Positions 1-9,300 of a stretch of 33,285 nucleotides of DNA are shown here, piece by piece. The translations under genes were made by a program, and so were the position numbers. The notes under the pieces were generated by a model, which was given only the letters and a program-made list of their open reading frames with translations, was not told the DNA's origin and made no database searches. The stretch's first letter is position 1, and each line of letters starts with the position of its first letter. Source of the stretch: Alphaproteobacteria bacterium (lineage in GTDB: Bacteria > Pseudomonadota > Alphaproteobacteria > Sphingomonadales > Sphingomonadaceae); assembly GCA_018828205.1 (NCBI GenBank), contig JAHJWA010000229.1, forward strand, positions 1 to 33,285, given 5' to 3'.

Positions 1-5
1 ACCCC

Positions 6-1343
6 ATGCCGATCGCCATCAAGATGCCCGCCCTGTCCCCGACCATGGAGGAGGGCACGCTCGCCAAATGGCTGGTGAAGCCGGGCGACACGATCAGCTC
101 GGGCGACATCATGGCCGAGATCGAGACCGACAAGGCGACGATGGAATTCGAGGCGGTGGACGAGGGCGTGCTGGCCTCGATCGCGGTCGAGGAAGGCAGC
201 GAGGGGGTCAAGGTCGGCACCGTGATTGCCATGCTCGCCGAAGAGGGCGAAGATGTGGACGCGGTGGCGAAAGCGGATGCGCCCGATAGCTCTTCCGACG
301 CGAGCGAGGAAAGCGCGCCTGCCGCGAAAGCCCCGGAACCGGCGGATGACGATGCGGAGCGTGCGGACGAGCAAGCGGCGCCCCAGCCCGACTCCAAACC
401 CGCTTCCAACGGCGCACCCAAACCCTCGGGCGATCGCATCATCGCCAGCCCGCTGGCCAAGCGGATCGCCGAACAGCGGGGGATCGACCTCGCCAGCGTG
501 ACCGGCAGCGGCCCCAATGGCCGGATCGTCAAGGCCGATGTCGAAGCTGCCGAGGCGGGCGCTGCCGCACCCGCTAAACCGCGGGACGACGCTACTGCCG
601 AGATGGCCGCGCCGCGCGCACCCTCCAGAACGCCTGCGGAGAGCGAATTCGGCGCACCCTACGAGGAAGAGAAGCTTTCCAGCGTCCGCAAGATCATCGC
701 GCGGCGGCTCACCGAGAGCAAGCAGCAGGTCCCGCATTACTATCTCGCGGTCGATGTCCGGCTCGATGCGCTGCTCGACCTGCGCAAGCAGCTCAACGCC
801 GGGCTCGAGGCCGATGGGGTCAAACTTTCGGTCAACGATCTGCTGATCAAGGCGCTGGCGCGCGCGCTGATGCGGGTGCCGCAATGCAACGTCAGCTTCC
901 AGGGCGAGACGATCCACAAATATTCCCGCGCCGACGTCTCCGTCGCGGTCGCCGCGCCCAGCGGGCTGATCACCCCGATCATCACCGAGGCCGATACCCG
1001 CGGGCTCGCCGCGATCAGCGCGACGATGAAGGCGCTGGCCGAGAAGGCGCGCGAGGGCAAATTGCAGCCGCACGAATATCAGGGCGGTACCGCCAGCCTG
1101 TCCAATCTGGGCATGTTCGGGATCAAGCAGTTCGACGCGGTGATCAACCCGCCGCAGGGCATGATCATGGCGGTCGGCGCGGGCGAGCCGCGGCCCTATG
1201 TGGTCGACGGCGCGCTGCAGGTGGCGACCGTGATGACCGCCAGCGGCAGCTTCGACCACCGCGCCATCGACGGCGCCGACGGCGCGCAACTGATGGAAGC
1301 CTTCAAGAACCTGTGCGAAAACCCGATGGGGCTGGTGGTTTGA
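6..1343 (+). CDS. pdhC: Pyruvate dehydrogenase complex E2, dihydrolipoamide acetyltransferase
   Basis: N-terminal lipoyl domain ([17 protein letters not shown]), E3-binding segment ([34 protein letters not shown]), C-terminal catalytic motif ([14 protein letters not shown]). Confidence 0.95.
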   Translation: MPIAIKMPALSPTMEEGTLAKWLVKPGDTISSGDIMAEIETDKATMEFEAVDEGVLASIAVEEGSEGVKVGTVIAMLAEEGEDVDAVAKADAPDSSSDASEESAPAAKAPEPADDDAERADEQAAPQPDSKPASNGAPKPSGDRIIASPLAKRIAEQRGIDLASVTGSGPNGRIVKADVEAAEAGAAAPAKPRDDATAEMAAPRAPSRTPAESEFGAPYEEEKLSSVRKIIARRLTESKQQVPHYYLAVDVRLDALLDLRKQLNAGLEADGVKLSVNDLLIKALARALMRVPQCNVSFQGETIHKYSRADVSVAVAAPSGLITPIITEADTRGLAAISATMKALAEKAREGKLQPHEYQGGTASLSNLGMFGIKQFDAVINPPQGMIMAVGAGEPRPYVVDGALQVATVMTASGSFDHRAIDGADGAQLMEAFKNLCENPMGLVV

Positions 1344-1366
1344 TCGCGGCGCGCTCCACGAATAAG

Positions 1367-1849
1367 ATGCTGAGCCTTTCGGTCCCGCTGCTGTTTCTCG
1401 CCGCCTGCGATTATCAATCGGACCCGGAAGAAGCGCGGACCTATGACGTGCCGACCGGAGAGGACGCGGCGGGGAGCGCCGTGCGCCCGGTCCAGATCGG
1501 CTTCGACGGGCCGCGCTTTGCCGCCTGCGCGGGCAATGGCGAGGTCACCAATATCACCGAGGCGCTCAGCGTGCGCGCCGCTCCGTCCGGCAGCGCTGCG
1601 GAGACCGACCAACTGGCCCCCGGCAGCCGGGTCGCCATGTGCCAGAAGGTCGGCGGCTGGTTCGGCATCGTCTATTCGCCGCCGCCCGCCCCGACGCCAG
1701 AGGTCGGGCAGGACGCCGAGAGCGAAGACATCCCCGGGCGCCCCGATTGCGGGACTGGCGCGCCTGTCGCGGATGTCCGCAATTACGACGGCCCCTGCCG
1801 CTCCGGCTGGGTCCATGACGATTACATCAAACTGGTGGCGGGCCGATAA
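1367..1849 (+). CDS. Putative lipoprotein with SH3-like domain
   Basis: ATG at 1367 in the 884..1849 frame gives MLSLSVPLLFLAACDYQ with a LAAC lipobox; SH3-like LSVRAAPSGSA...GGWFGIVY and C-terminal SGWVHDDYI. Confidence 0.65.
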   Translation: MLSLSVPLLFLAACDYQSDPEEARTYDVPTGEDAAGSAVRPVQIGFDGPRFAACAGNGEVTNITEALSVRAAPSGSAAETDQLAPGSRVAMCQKVGGWFGIVYSPPPAPTPEVGQDAESEDIPGRPDCGTGAPVADVRNYDGPCRSGWVHDDYIKLVAGR

Positions 1850-2278
1850 ATGACCGAACGCATTCCGATGATCCGCGCCACCGCGATGCCCGCCGACACC
1901 AACCCCTATGGCGGGGTGTTCGGCGGCTGGCTGATGAGCCAGATGGCGCTGGGCGCGGGTGCGCTCGCCAGCCGCGCGGGGCAGGGCAAGGCGGTGGTGG
2001 TCTCGGCCAGCGACTTCGCCTTTCCCGGCGCCATGGCGGTGGGCGACGAGCTCTCGGTCTATTGCGAGATCGCCGCGGTCGGCCAGACCTCGATGACGGT
2101 CGAGGCCGAGGCGATCGCGCGCGAGCGCAACGGTGCGGCGACCACCCGCGTCGCCGAGGGGACGTTCAAATTCGTGCTGCTCGACGACGAAGATCGCCCG
2201 CGACCGGTGCGGCTCTCCGCCGAGGCCGCACTGCCGCGGCGCGAGAAGGCCGGTGCCGGGGCGCAGAACGATGTCTGA
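1850..2278 (+). CDS. Acyl-CoA thioesterase, hotdog fold (YciA-like)
   Basis: NPYGGVFGGWLMSQMALGAG..A motif; start directly adjoins the preceding stop (TAAATGA). Confidence 0.8.
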   Translation: MTERIPMIRATAMPADTNPYGGVFGGWLMSQMALGAGALASRAGQGKAVVVSASDFAFPGAMAVGDELSVYCEIAAVGQTSMTVEAEAIARERNGAATTRVAEGTFKFVLLDDEDRPRPVRLSAEAALPRREKAGAGAQNDV

Positions 2279-2400
2279 GCGCTTTCCTACAGGGGTGCCA
2301 ATGCGCCATGGTCGACGCATGATTCACAACCAGTCCGTCGCAGCGCCGCGTCCCTCTGGGGCTTTCGCGTGCGCCGAGCACAGAAACACGCAAGGTTCGC

Positions 2401-3810
2401 ATGGCTGAGAAATACGATCTGATCGTGCTGGGGAGCGGACCCGGCGGCTATGTCGCGGCGATCCGCGCGGCGCAGCTCGGGCTGAAGGTCGCGATCGTCG
2501 AGCGCGAGCTGCTCGGCGGGATATGCCTCAACTGGGGCTGCATTCCGACCAAGGCGCTGCTGCGCTCGGCGGAGATTTTCCACTACCTGCAGAACGCCGG
2601 CGATTACGGGCTCAAGGCCAAGGAGATCGAGGCCGATCTCGACGCGGTGGTCAAGCGCAGCCGCGGGGTGGCCAAACAGCTCAATCAGGGCGTCACCCAC
2701 CTGATGAAGAAGAACAAGATCACCGTCCACATGGGCGAGGGCCGGCTGACCGGCCCGACCGCTCTGACGGTCGAGACCGACAAGGGCGAGCAAAAGCTCG
2801 AGGCCAAGCACATAATCGTCGCCACCGGCGCGCGGGCGCGCGAGCTGCCCTTTGCCAAATCCGACGGCGATCGCATCTGGACTTATCGCCATGCGATGAC
2901 GCCCAAGGAAATGCCAAGCAAGCTGCTGGTGATCGGCTCGGGCGCGATCGGGATTGAATTCGCCAGCTTCTACAATGATATGGGCGCCGAGGTCACCGTG
3001 GTCGAAATGCTCGACCGCGTGGTTCCGGTCGAGGATGAGGAGGTCTCCGCCTTTCTCCAGAAATCGCTCACCAAACAGGGCATTGCGATCAAGACCGGTG
3101 CCGGGGTCGAGGATATCAAGGTCGCGGCTAAGGGCGTGACCGCCAGGATCAAGGGCAAGGACGGCAAGGTCGAGACTGCCGAGTTCAGCCATGTGATCGT
3201 CGCAGTGGGCATCGTCCCCAACACCGAGGATATCGGGCTCGAGAAGCTCGCTGAGATGGATCGCGGCTTCATCCAAATCGACCCTTACGGCCGCACCAAG
3301 AGCAAGGGCCTGTGGGCCATCGGCGATTGCACGCCCGGGCCCTGGCTGGCGCACAAGGCCAGCCACGAGGGCGTCACCGCCGCCGAGGCGATCGCGCAGG
3401 AGCTCGGCAACGAAGAGGTCGCACCGCACGCGCTCGACCGCGACAACATCCCCGGCTGCACCTATTGCCACCCGCAAATCGCCAGCGTCGGACTGACAGA
3501 GGTCAAGGCCAAGGAGGCCGGGTACGAAGTCCGCGTTGGCAGCTTCCCCTTCATCGGCAATGGCAAGGCGATCGCGCTCGGTGAGGCCGAGGGCTTCGTG
3601 AAAACGGTGTTCGACGCGAAGACCGGCGAATTGCTTGGCGCGCATATGATCGGAGCAGAGGTCACCGAACTGATCCAGGGTTACACTGTCGGCAAGGTTC
3701 TCGAGACCACCGAGGCCGAGCTGATCCAGACGGTCTTCCCGCACCCGACCCTGTCGGAGATGATGCACGAAAGCGTACTCGCGGCCTACGGGCGCACGCT
3801 GCATATGTAA
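2401..3810 (+). CDS. lpdA: Dihydrolipoyl dehydrogenase (E3)
   Basis: FAD motif GSGPGGYVAAIRAAQLG, redox motif GGICLNWGCIPTKALL, C-terminal HPHPTLSEMMHE-type motif. Confidence 0.95.
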   Translation: MAEKYDLIVLGSGPGGYVAAIRAAQLGLKVAIVERELLGGICLNWGCIPTKALLRSAEIFHYLQNAGDYGLKAKEIEADLDAVVKRSRGVAKQLNQGVTHLMKKNKITVHMGEGRLTGPTALTVETDKGEQKLEAKHIIVATGARARELPFAKSDGDRIWTYRHAMTPKEMPSKLLVIGSGAIGIEFASFYNDMGAEVTVVEMLDRVVPVEDEEVSAFLQKSLTKQGIAIKTGAGVEDIKVAAKGVTARIKGKDGKVETAEFSHVIVAVGIVPNTEDIGLEKLAEMDRGFIQIDPYGRTKSKGLWAIGDCTPGPWLAHKASHEGVTAAEAIAQELGNEEVAPHALDRDNIPGCTYCHPQIASVGLTEVKAKEAGYEVRVGSFPFIGNGKAIALGEAEGFVKTVFDAKTGELLGAHMIGAEVTELIQGYTVGKVLETTEAELIQTVFPHPTLSEMMHESVLAAYGRTLHM

Positions 3811-3906
3811 GGACCTCCGACGCTTGGGCGCACAAAATCCTCGTTTCGTCGTAAGCCCCTGCGCCCGTTGCTCTTTTCAGCAGTTGAAGCTGCGAGGAGA
3901 CGACAG

Positions 3907-4080
3907 ATGGAATATGAGATCGGCGACGACCCGCAGGGCGAAAAGGACGAGAATCTCGGCGACCGCGATGGCGGCATCGTAGAGGATCACAGCGCGCTCA
4001 AGAACCAGTCGAGTGTCGAGGCGGAGGAGTACCCGGCCAAGGATCGCCGCAACCAGTCGCTGGTGAACAAGAAAGACTAA
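3907..4080 (+). CDS. Small acidic hypothetical protein (57 aa)
   Basis: ATG at 3907 in the 3868..4080 frame with purine-rich GAGGAGACGACAG upstream; MEYEIGDDPQGEKDENLGDRDGGIVEDHSALKNQSSVEAEEYPAKDRRNQSLVNKKD. Confidence 0.5.
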   Translation: MEYEIGDDPQGEKDENLGDRDGGIVEDHSALKNQSSVEAEEYPAKDRRNQSLVNKKD

Positions 4081-4297
4081 CTCCGCTACGGCTGGGAAGT
4101 GCGGAGCGTTGATGGTGTCGCCGGCCCGCCAGGCGCTGGCTGTCTTCTGTCATTTAAAGGATCCAGCCGCCGGCGGCGGTCAGGGCGAGGGATTGAGCCG
4201 CAGGCGCCGGGCGCTCGCAAATTGCGTCCTTCTGTAGCAAAAAAACCAATCGATATAGCATTCTCGAATCACGTTGGAGGGGCTACCCGTTTTCAGG

Positions 4298-4801
4298 ATG
4301 GGGGTTACCAATCTGAAAACCGGTCTGCTGCGCAAATATGCAGCATGGTGCGGTGAGCGTATTCAGCTCCAGAAGAAGATCGCCAAGATCGAGGCTGAAT
4401 ACGAAACTCTATCCGAAAAACGTGATCGGGTTTCGCGCCTAGATGAGCTGACCGAAGCGACAATAACAATCATGGGCGAACTCAATCCTGCCTGGGGACC
4501 GGATGATACGCCGCCCAAGCTGCCGAAAGCCCAGCGAATTCCTTTCGAGCACGGCGCTACCACGGTGACCGCTTTCTCGATCATGCGCGAACTTGGCCGC
4601 GGCACAAACCCTGCCGAACTTGCTCCACTGGTTATAGAGAGACTCGGTGGAGATGCGAAAGATGACGATCTGCGCGACGCCGTTAAGTCGGCAATCGACG
4701 CGAGCCTGCGATCCGCCAGCGAAGAAGTCCGCATCGTCAGCCGGAGACCCACACGCTGGGAAATCATTCCGCCCGAGGAGTGGAAGGATCCTTACGCCTA
4801 G
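4298..4801 (+). CDS. Hypothetical protein with N-terminal coiled coil
   Basis: ORF 4274..4801; ATG at 4298 preferred over TTG at 4274. RKYAAWCGERIQLQKKIAKIEAEYETLSEKRDRVSRL is coiled-coil-like. No family recognised. Confidence 0.5.
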   Translation: MGVTNLKTGLLRKYAAWCGERIQLQKKIAKIEAEYETLSEKRDRVSRLDELTEATITIMGELNPAWGPDDTPPKLPKAQRIPFEHGATTVTAFSIMRELGRGTNPAELAPLVIERLGGDAKDDDLRDAVKSAIDASLRSASEEVRIVSRRPTRWEIIPPEEWKDPYA

Positions 4802-5823
4802 AACGGAAGCCGATTCTTGTGACGCTGCCAGTAACCGGTGAAGCTAGATCTGCCTGCGCGCATAAGGCAGCTGATAATCATGTCGATCTGAGCCCCGTTG
4901 TCGACGAACCTGTTTTCTTCTTTCCATGCAAGCTCAACGCCATACTGCTCGGCATACCGGGGCCACCAGTATCGATAGACCCCACGCTCAGCTGCGCGAA
5001 CACGTGAGAAGAAGCTCTCTGCCCAGTTGGTGCAGGCACCGTTCTGGCTGTAGGATACCGAGTGATTAACGCGCATGAGCTTGAAATGCATGTTCAGGCG
5101 CAACCACTGGTTACCATAATCAACGTGGACGATCGTCCCCGGTTCGAGGACGGATTTTACGAACGCGACGGCAGCTGCCTCGCTTTCCCTATGGATAACC
5201 CTGAGTCGTCCGGGCTTGCTGCCGCCTTCTGACGGCCGCTCTCTCACCACGACTAGGGAAGTCTGTTTCTTGCGATAAAGGTCGTAGAATTTCTCGAGTT
5301 CGGCGTCGTTCGTGATCGGGAACGGCGGTTTCACCTTTTTGCTGCCAACGAACAAACCATCGACCTCAACCACACCATTGAGTTTCTGGTCGTAGTCCAC
5401 CTTGAGCGCTTCTCGGATCTTGTGCTGGAACACGAACGGCGTCTTATAGGAGCTTCCCTCCCACCGCTTCATCCTAAGGGCGGCAGTGCCCATCACGCCG
5501 TTCACGAACTCGGCAATGGAGACGAGAATATCGGAGAACGAGCGCTTCCGGCTATGGAGCGGCGTCCGGCTGGTGACGGTGTATTGCAAATGGCACTTGC
5601 CCGTCCCGCCGGTAACGGGATCGGTAGTCACTCCTTGGCACTTCCACCTGCGACCACCTTTCAGCGTCCAGGATTTATTGGATCCACAGTCCGGGCACGT
5701 CGGCATGCCATCGGGCCACTTGATCGATTTGAACATCTCATAGGCCTCGTCCTCCGTCATGCGGAATATATCGCGCATGGTCAGCGAGCAGATCGCTGGA
5801 GAGAGAAGAGGATGCTGTGCCAC
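4798..5823 (-). CDS. IS1595-family (ISXO2-like) transposase
   Basis: Zinc ribbon CPDCGSNKSW...WKCQG..C; ISXO2-like domain GVVEVDGLFVGSK...IVHVDYGNQW...CTNWAESFFSRVRAAERGVYR. Confidence 0.85.
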   Translation of the reverse strand: MAQHPLLSPAICSLTMRDIFRMTEDEAYEMFKSIKWPDGMPTCPDCGSNKSWTLKGGRRWKCQGVTTDPVTGGTGKCHLQYTVTSRTPLHSRKRSFSDILVSIAEFVNGVMGTAALRMKRWEGSSYKTPFVFQHKIREALKVDYDQKLNGVVEVDGLFVGSKKVKPPFPITNDAELEKFYDLYRKKQTSLVVVRERPSEGGSKPGRLRVIHRESEAAAVAFVKSVLEPGTIVHVDYGNQWLRLNMHFKLMRVNHSVSYSQNGACTNWAESFFSRVRAAERGVYRYWWPRYAEQYGVELAWKEENRFVDNGAQIDMIISCLMRAGRSSFTGYWQRHKNRLPF

Positions 5824-5841
5824 GGTATATGATGTCCTGCG

Positions 5842-5860
5842 TCATCATATATGGTGATGT
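5842..5860. promoter_or_regulatory. Operator-like palindrome 1: TCATCA-N7-TGATG(T)
   Basis: CATCA (5843-5847) - TATATGG - TGATG (5855-5859), in the divergent transposase/DUF6471-like intergenic region. Confidence 0.4.
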
Positions 5861-5880
5861 CATTGCCGTGTCCCTTAAAA

Positions 5881-5901
5881 ATCATCATCGTTTGTGATGA
5901 T
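5881..5901. promoter_or_regulatory. Operator-like palindrome 2: ATCATCA-N7-TGATGAT
   Basis: Perfect 7-bp arms, 7-nt spacer TCGTTTG; same half-site and spacer as palindrome 1, centres 40 bp apart. Confidence 0.45.
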
Positions 5902-5989
5902 GCTGATCACGCAAAGTGACTACAACCCACTTGGCATGCTCGCCGATTCAATCCTACAAGGTGTCTTTAACCTTCAAGGATGTGACGCG

Positions 5990-6289
5990 ATGCCAATCGA
6001 AGAAAAGGTCTGGGAAGAAATGGTGAAGAACATTCTGCGCGCCGAAATGATGCGGCGCGGCGTGTCCTACGCTGGCCTCGCCGAACGGCTCCAGGAGCAT
6101 GGAATCGAAGACAACGAGCTCAACCTTCGCAACAAGGTCAGCCGCGGCCGGTTTACGGCCGTCTTCTTTATGCAATGCATGCAGGCCCTTGGCGTCGAGC
6201 TGCTGCAGATCCCGCAGGCTATCGAAGAAGCTGCACGGAAGGGTGGGGCTCAAGCCCTCGCTAAAAGCAAGGCACAGAAAACGAATTAG
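5990..6289 (+). CDS. DUF6471-like small protein, possibly HTH-type regulator
   Basis: MPIEEKVWEEMVKNILRAEMMRRGVSYAGLAERLQEHGIEDNELNLRNKVSRGRFTAVFFMQCMQALGVELLQI; ATG at 5990 preceded by AAGGA. DUF number from memory, not searched. Confidence 0.7.
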   Translation: MPIEEKVWEEMVKNILRAEMMRRGVSYAGLAERLQEHGIEDNELNLRNKVSRGRFTAVFFMQCMQALGVELLQIPQAIEEAARKGGAQALAKSKAQKTN

Positions 6290-6305
6290 CTGTAGAAACC
6301 GACGG

Positions 6306-9300
6306 TCACGGCTTATCGCGCTTCATCTTTAAGAGAAGCTGTTCACGCTGCAAGCGGGCTATCTGCTTGCTCTTTCGATCAGATCGTTCCTTCTTAGATC
6401 CGCCCCCAATGTCGGCGATCGCTGAAGCGGTGGGAGGCATCAGGGCCTTCACGTGGTCTTCCCGGATGCGGTCATGACGGCGCAAGTGACTTAGATGAAC
6501 CACGAAAGACCAAAGCAAATACGTGTTGTCACGCAGAGTGCCGACTAGGTCGCTCACTGCTCCGGGAGTCTCATCAAGGCGTAATTCCGTGATGAGACCG
6601 ACCCTAAACATCTTGATGACCTTCGGTTCCAGCCCTTCCTCCAGATCCGGTTCGATCAACTGCTTACGCAGTTTCTCGGTGCCCATTGTGGTCGCGATCA
6701 TGCGGATCATCGCATGTGGCAAAGTAATCAGTAACTGCTTGAGCACCGCAGCATCAGTCATGCCCTTGGGTGCCTGCAACTCATAAAGAATGCCATTCAT
6801 GCGGATCTTTCGCTCGGCCGCAAGGCGCGGTGCGAAGCGAGCATTCTCAAGCATAACCGTTCCCCAACTGCGCCAGATGTGCCCCAAGTGCTCCCGCTTC
6901 TTCGCGTCGGTCATGTGCTCGAAATTGCGAAGCATGCCCGAGTAGAGCATCAGCGAAAACATCAGCGCCTCGTGAACGTTGGCGACCTTTGGCCGGAAGA
7001 CTTCCTGCCGCCCTTCCTCGTCCCTAGGTATGTCCAGATCGAACTCTTCGTCCTTCTCTTCCGCCGTAAGTGGCGGCGTGACAATCCGCTCAGCGGCGTC
7101 CTCGATGGTCTCTCCATCGTCATCTCTGGGCAGGACATAATCATCGAAGACATTGAGGTCGATCGGCTGGAGATGTTTGGTTGCCTCCCCGAAAATCGCC
7201 AGATGACGATCGCGCACGAGGTCGATCAGACTCGGGTCATTCCTCGTCTTACCGGCATAGTAGAGCAGCTCATTCACAAACGTGAGATAGCGGTCCTCTT
7301 CCATGACCCACTCCTTGAACGCAGAGTCCACGGTCATCCGGTAAGCGATGAAATATTCCATGACGCCGCGGTAGCGAAACGCGACCCTATTTTCAGAACG
7401 GCGCTCGAAGATTTTGGCCGACAGGAACTCGTCCATCAGCTCATCAAGCGGGGGCGCATCCAGGCCCATCTCGTCGAGACAGGTCCGCATCGCTCCGCGC
7501 ACATCTTCTCGAAGCGGAACATACTGGTTCTCGCGGGCCATCCACGCTGCGACGTAGGAAAGCAGATTGGCTTTGTTGTTGAAGTCGAAGGTGGCCCGGT
7601 AGCTCTGATTCTCGGCAGCTTTCTCCAACGTGGTCTCGACGAACTGTTCCATCAGCACCGCCCGATTGACGGGCGCGAACTTTCCATTCGAGCCGAAGAT
7701 TTCCAGTAGGATGGTGCCATTAGCGGCCGTGAAAGGAAGATTGATTTCGCGGAACTGATCTTGCAACCGGTCGAGCCATCCCTCCACGTCGTCGCAGTGC
7801 TCGAACTTGGTGATTAGCTGGCGCATGTTGCGGCGCTTGAGTTCCTGCAGTTCAATGAAATTGAATCGCACCGGCATCTCTGGATTTACTTTGGCCCCGA
7901 ACCTGTAAACCGCATCCCAGTTGCTCGAGAACACATACCTAGCTTTGGGATATGCTCTGACAAAATCGCGCAACAATCGCATGCGCCTGTTATCGTCAAA
8001 CTGAACGTCATCGACCATGACACACAGGTGGCCCAACTTGAGAAGGGCTTCCGTGTCATGTCTGTCTGGCAGCGGTGCAGCGGCCCCGCGAACCAATCCG
8101 AGCACTTTGGTCACGTTCTGAGCGATCTGCGAGAAATCGATGATAACAGGAAGACGCGGAAACTCACCGTCAGCTACATCGCGCACCATGCGGTGCCGCA
8201 GTTCGCGGAGGAGGCTGGTGCGCCCGTATTCGGGACGCGCATAAATGATCGCATTCCGGCTGCTGGTCACAAGGTCATCGAACGATACTGGCACTTGGAT
8301 TTCTGCAGGTGCATCAGTCGTCTTCGCGTCGATGATCGAAGTCTTCATCATAGGCGGTTCTATGAACCGCTGATGCAATTCCGCGTCACCACCCGGCGCC
8401 GCATCCTCCTCATCTAACCGAGCCTTAAATTCTCCAACGAGATGCGCCCGAAACTCATCAAAATCGACCGGGGCAGCTATCTTGCGGAAGTGCTGACGGG
8501 CTTCGTTGTCCTTATACCATTTCCCACCCTCGTGGATGTCGGTGCCTTCGTCGAACTCGTCCCGCTCTTTGTAGTAGGAGCGGATCAAAACCTCGGTGTG
8601 ATCGGTCGCCCTGTCGATCGTGATCAAAGAATAACCGTTGTAATATTCCTTCCGGGCGGTGAAAATCGCTCCCGCTTGATCGGTGAAAACTTCTCCGCGC
8701 AGGCCCGACACACTCCTGGGCTTAGGATCGTGCATATGCCCGAACAGGTGGTAATGCGCGTGTTTAGTGATCTGGTCTTCGAGGTAGCGAGAAGACGCCT
8801 CGCTGAGCGACGCCAGTGGGTGGTGCGTCGTGAAGATTCGCAGCGATCCCGGCGTCAACGCTTTCACCGCTTCCATGATCGCGTATTCCGGCACTGCCAG
8901 ATTGCGCTCGTCGCTGTCGAACTTGTCGCTTCCTCCGGTCGAAAACACCGCGGTGTTGAAAGTTACGATGTCCACGTTGAGCGCTTCTACCCGATCGACG
9001 CGAACGAAGGCGTTCTCAATTTTGCGGATGTGCTCGTGGTCATCACCCCGCAAATAAGCTTCAAGGTCGTTAAACGCCGCAAACTTATCTTTCGCCAGCT
9101 CATCGTATTCACCGGCATCGAACCGGCGATTTAGCAAGGTCATTTCGTCGTTCTTGCCAAGGTCACCGCGCCATTCTCGATGGGTTTCAGCTGCGCCCTC
9201 AGTCACCCCGCGGGAAAGATCGTGATTGCCCGGGGTAAGGAAAATGCGATCGTCGCTCGTTCCCGTGGCCTTTGAGATGCGCTCGATGAAGAAGTCATAC

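Noticed and set aside
2287-3804. 505-aa minus-strand ORF
   Set aside because: Antisense to lpdA, with low-complexity GC-driven composition.
4099-4356. 85-aa plus-strand ORF at the island left edge
   Set aside because: Low complexity, overlaps the better-supported 4298..4801 ORF, crosses the composition boundary.
4798-5823. Calling a complete insertion sequence around the transposase
   Set aside because: I could not identify terminal inverted repeats or a target duplication by eye, so only the CDS is claimed.
6879-9134. Plus-strand ORFs 6879..7709 and 8442..9134 in the island
   Set aside because: Antisense to the phosphoesterase-STAND gene, whose motifs are convincing; no recognisable products.
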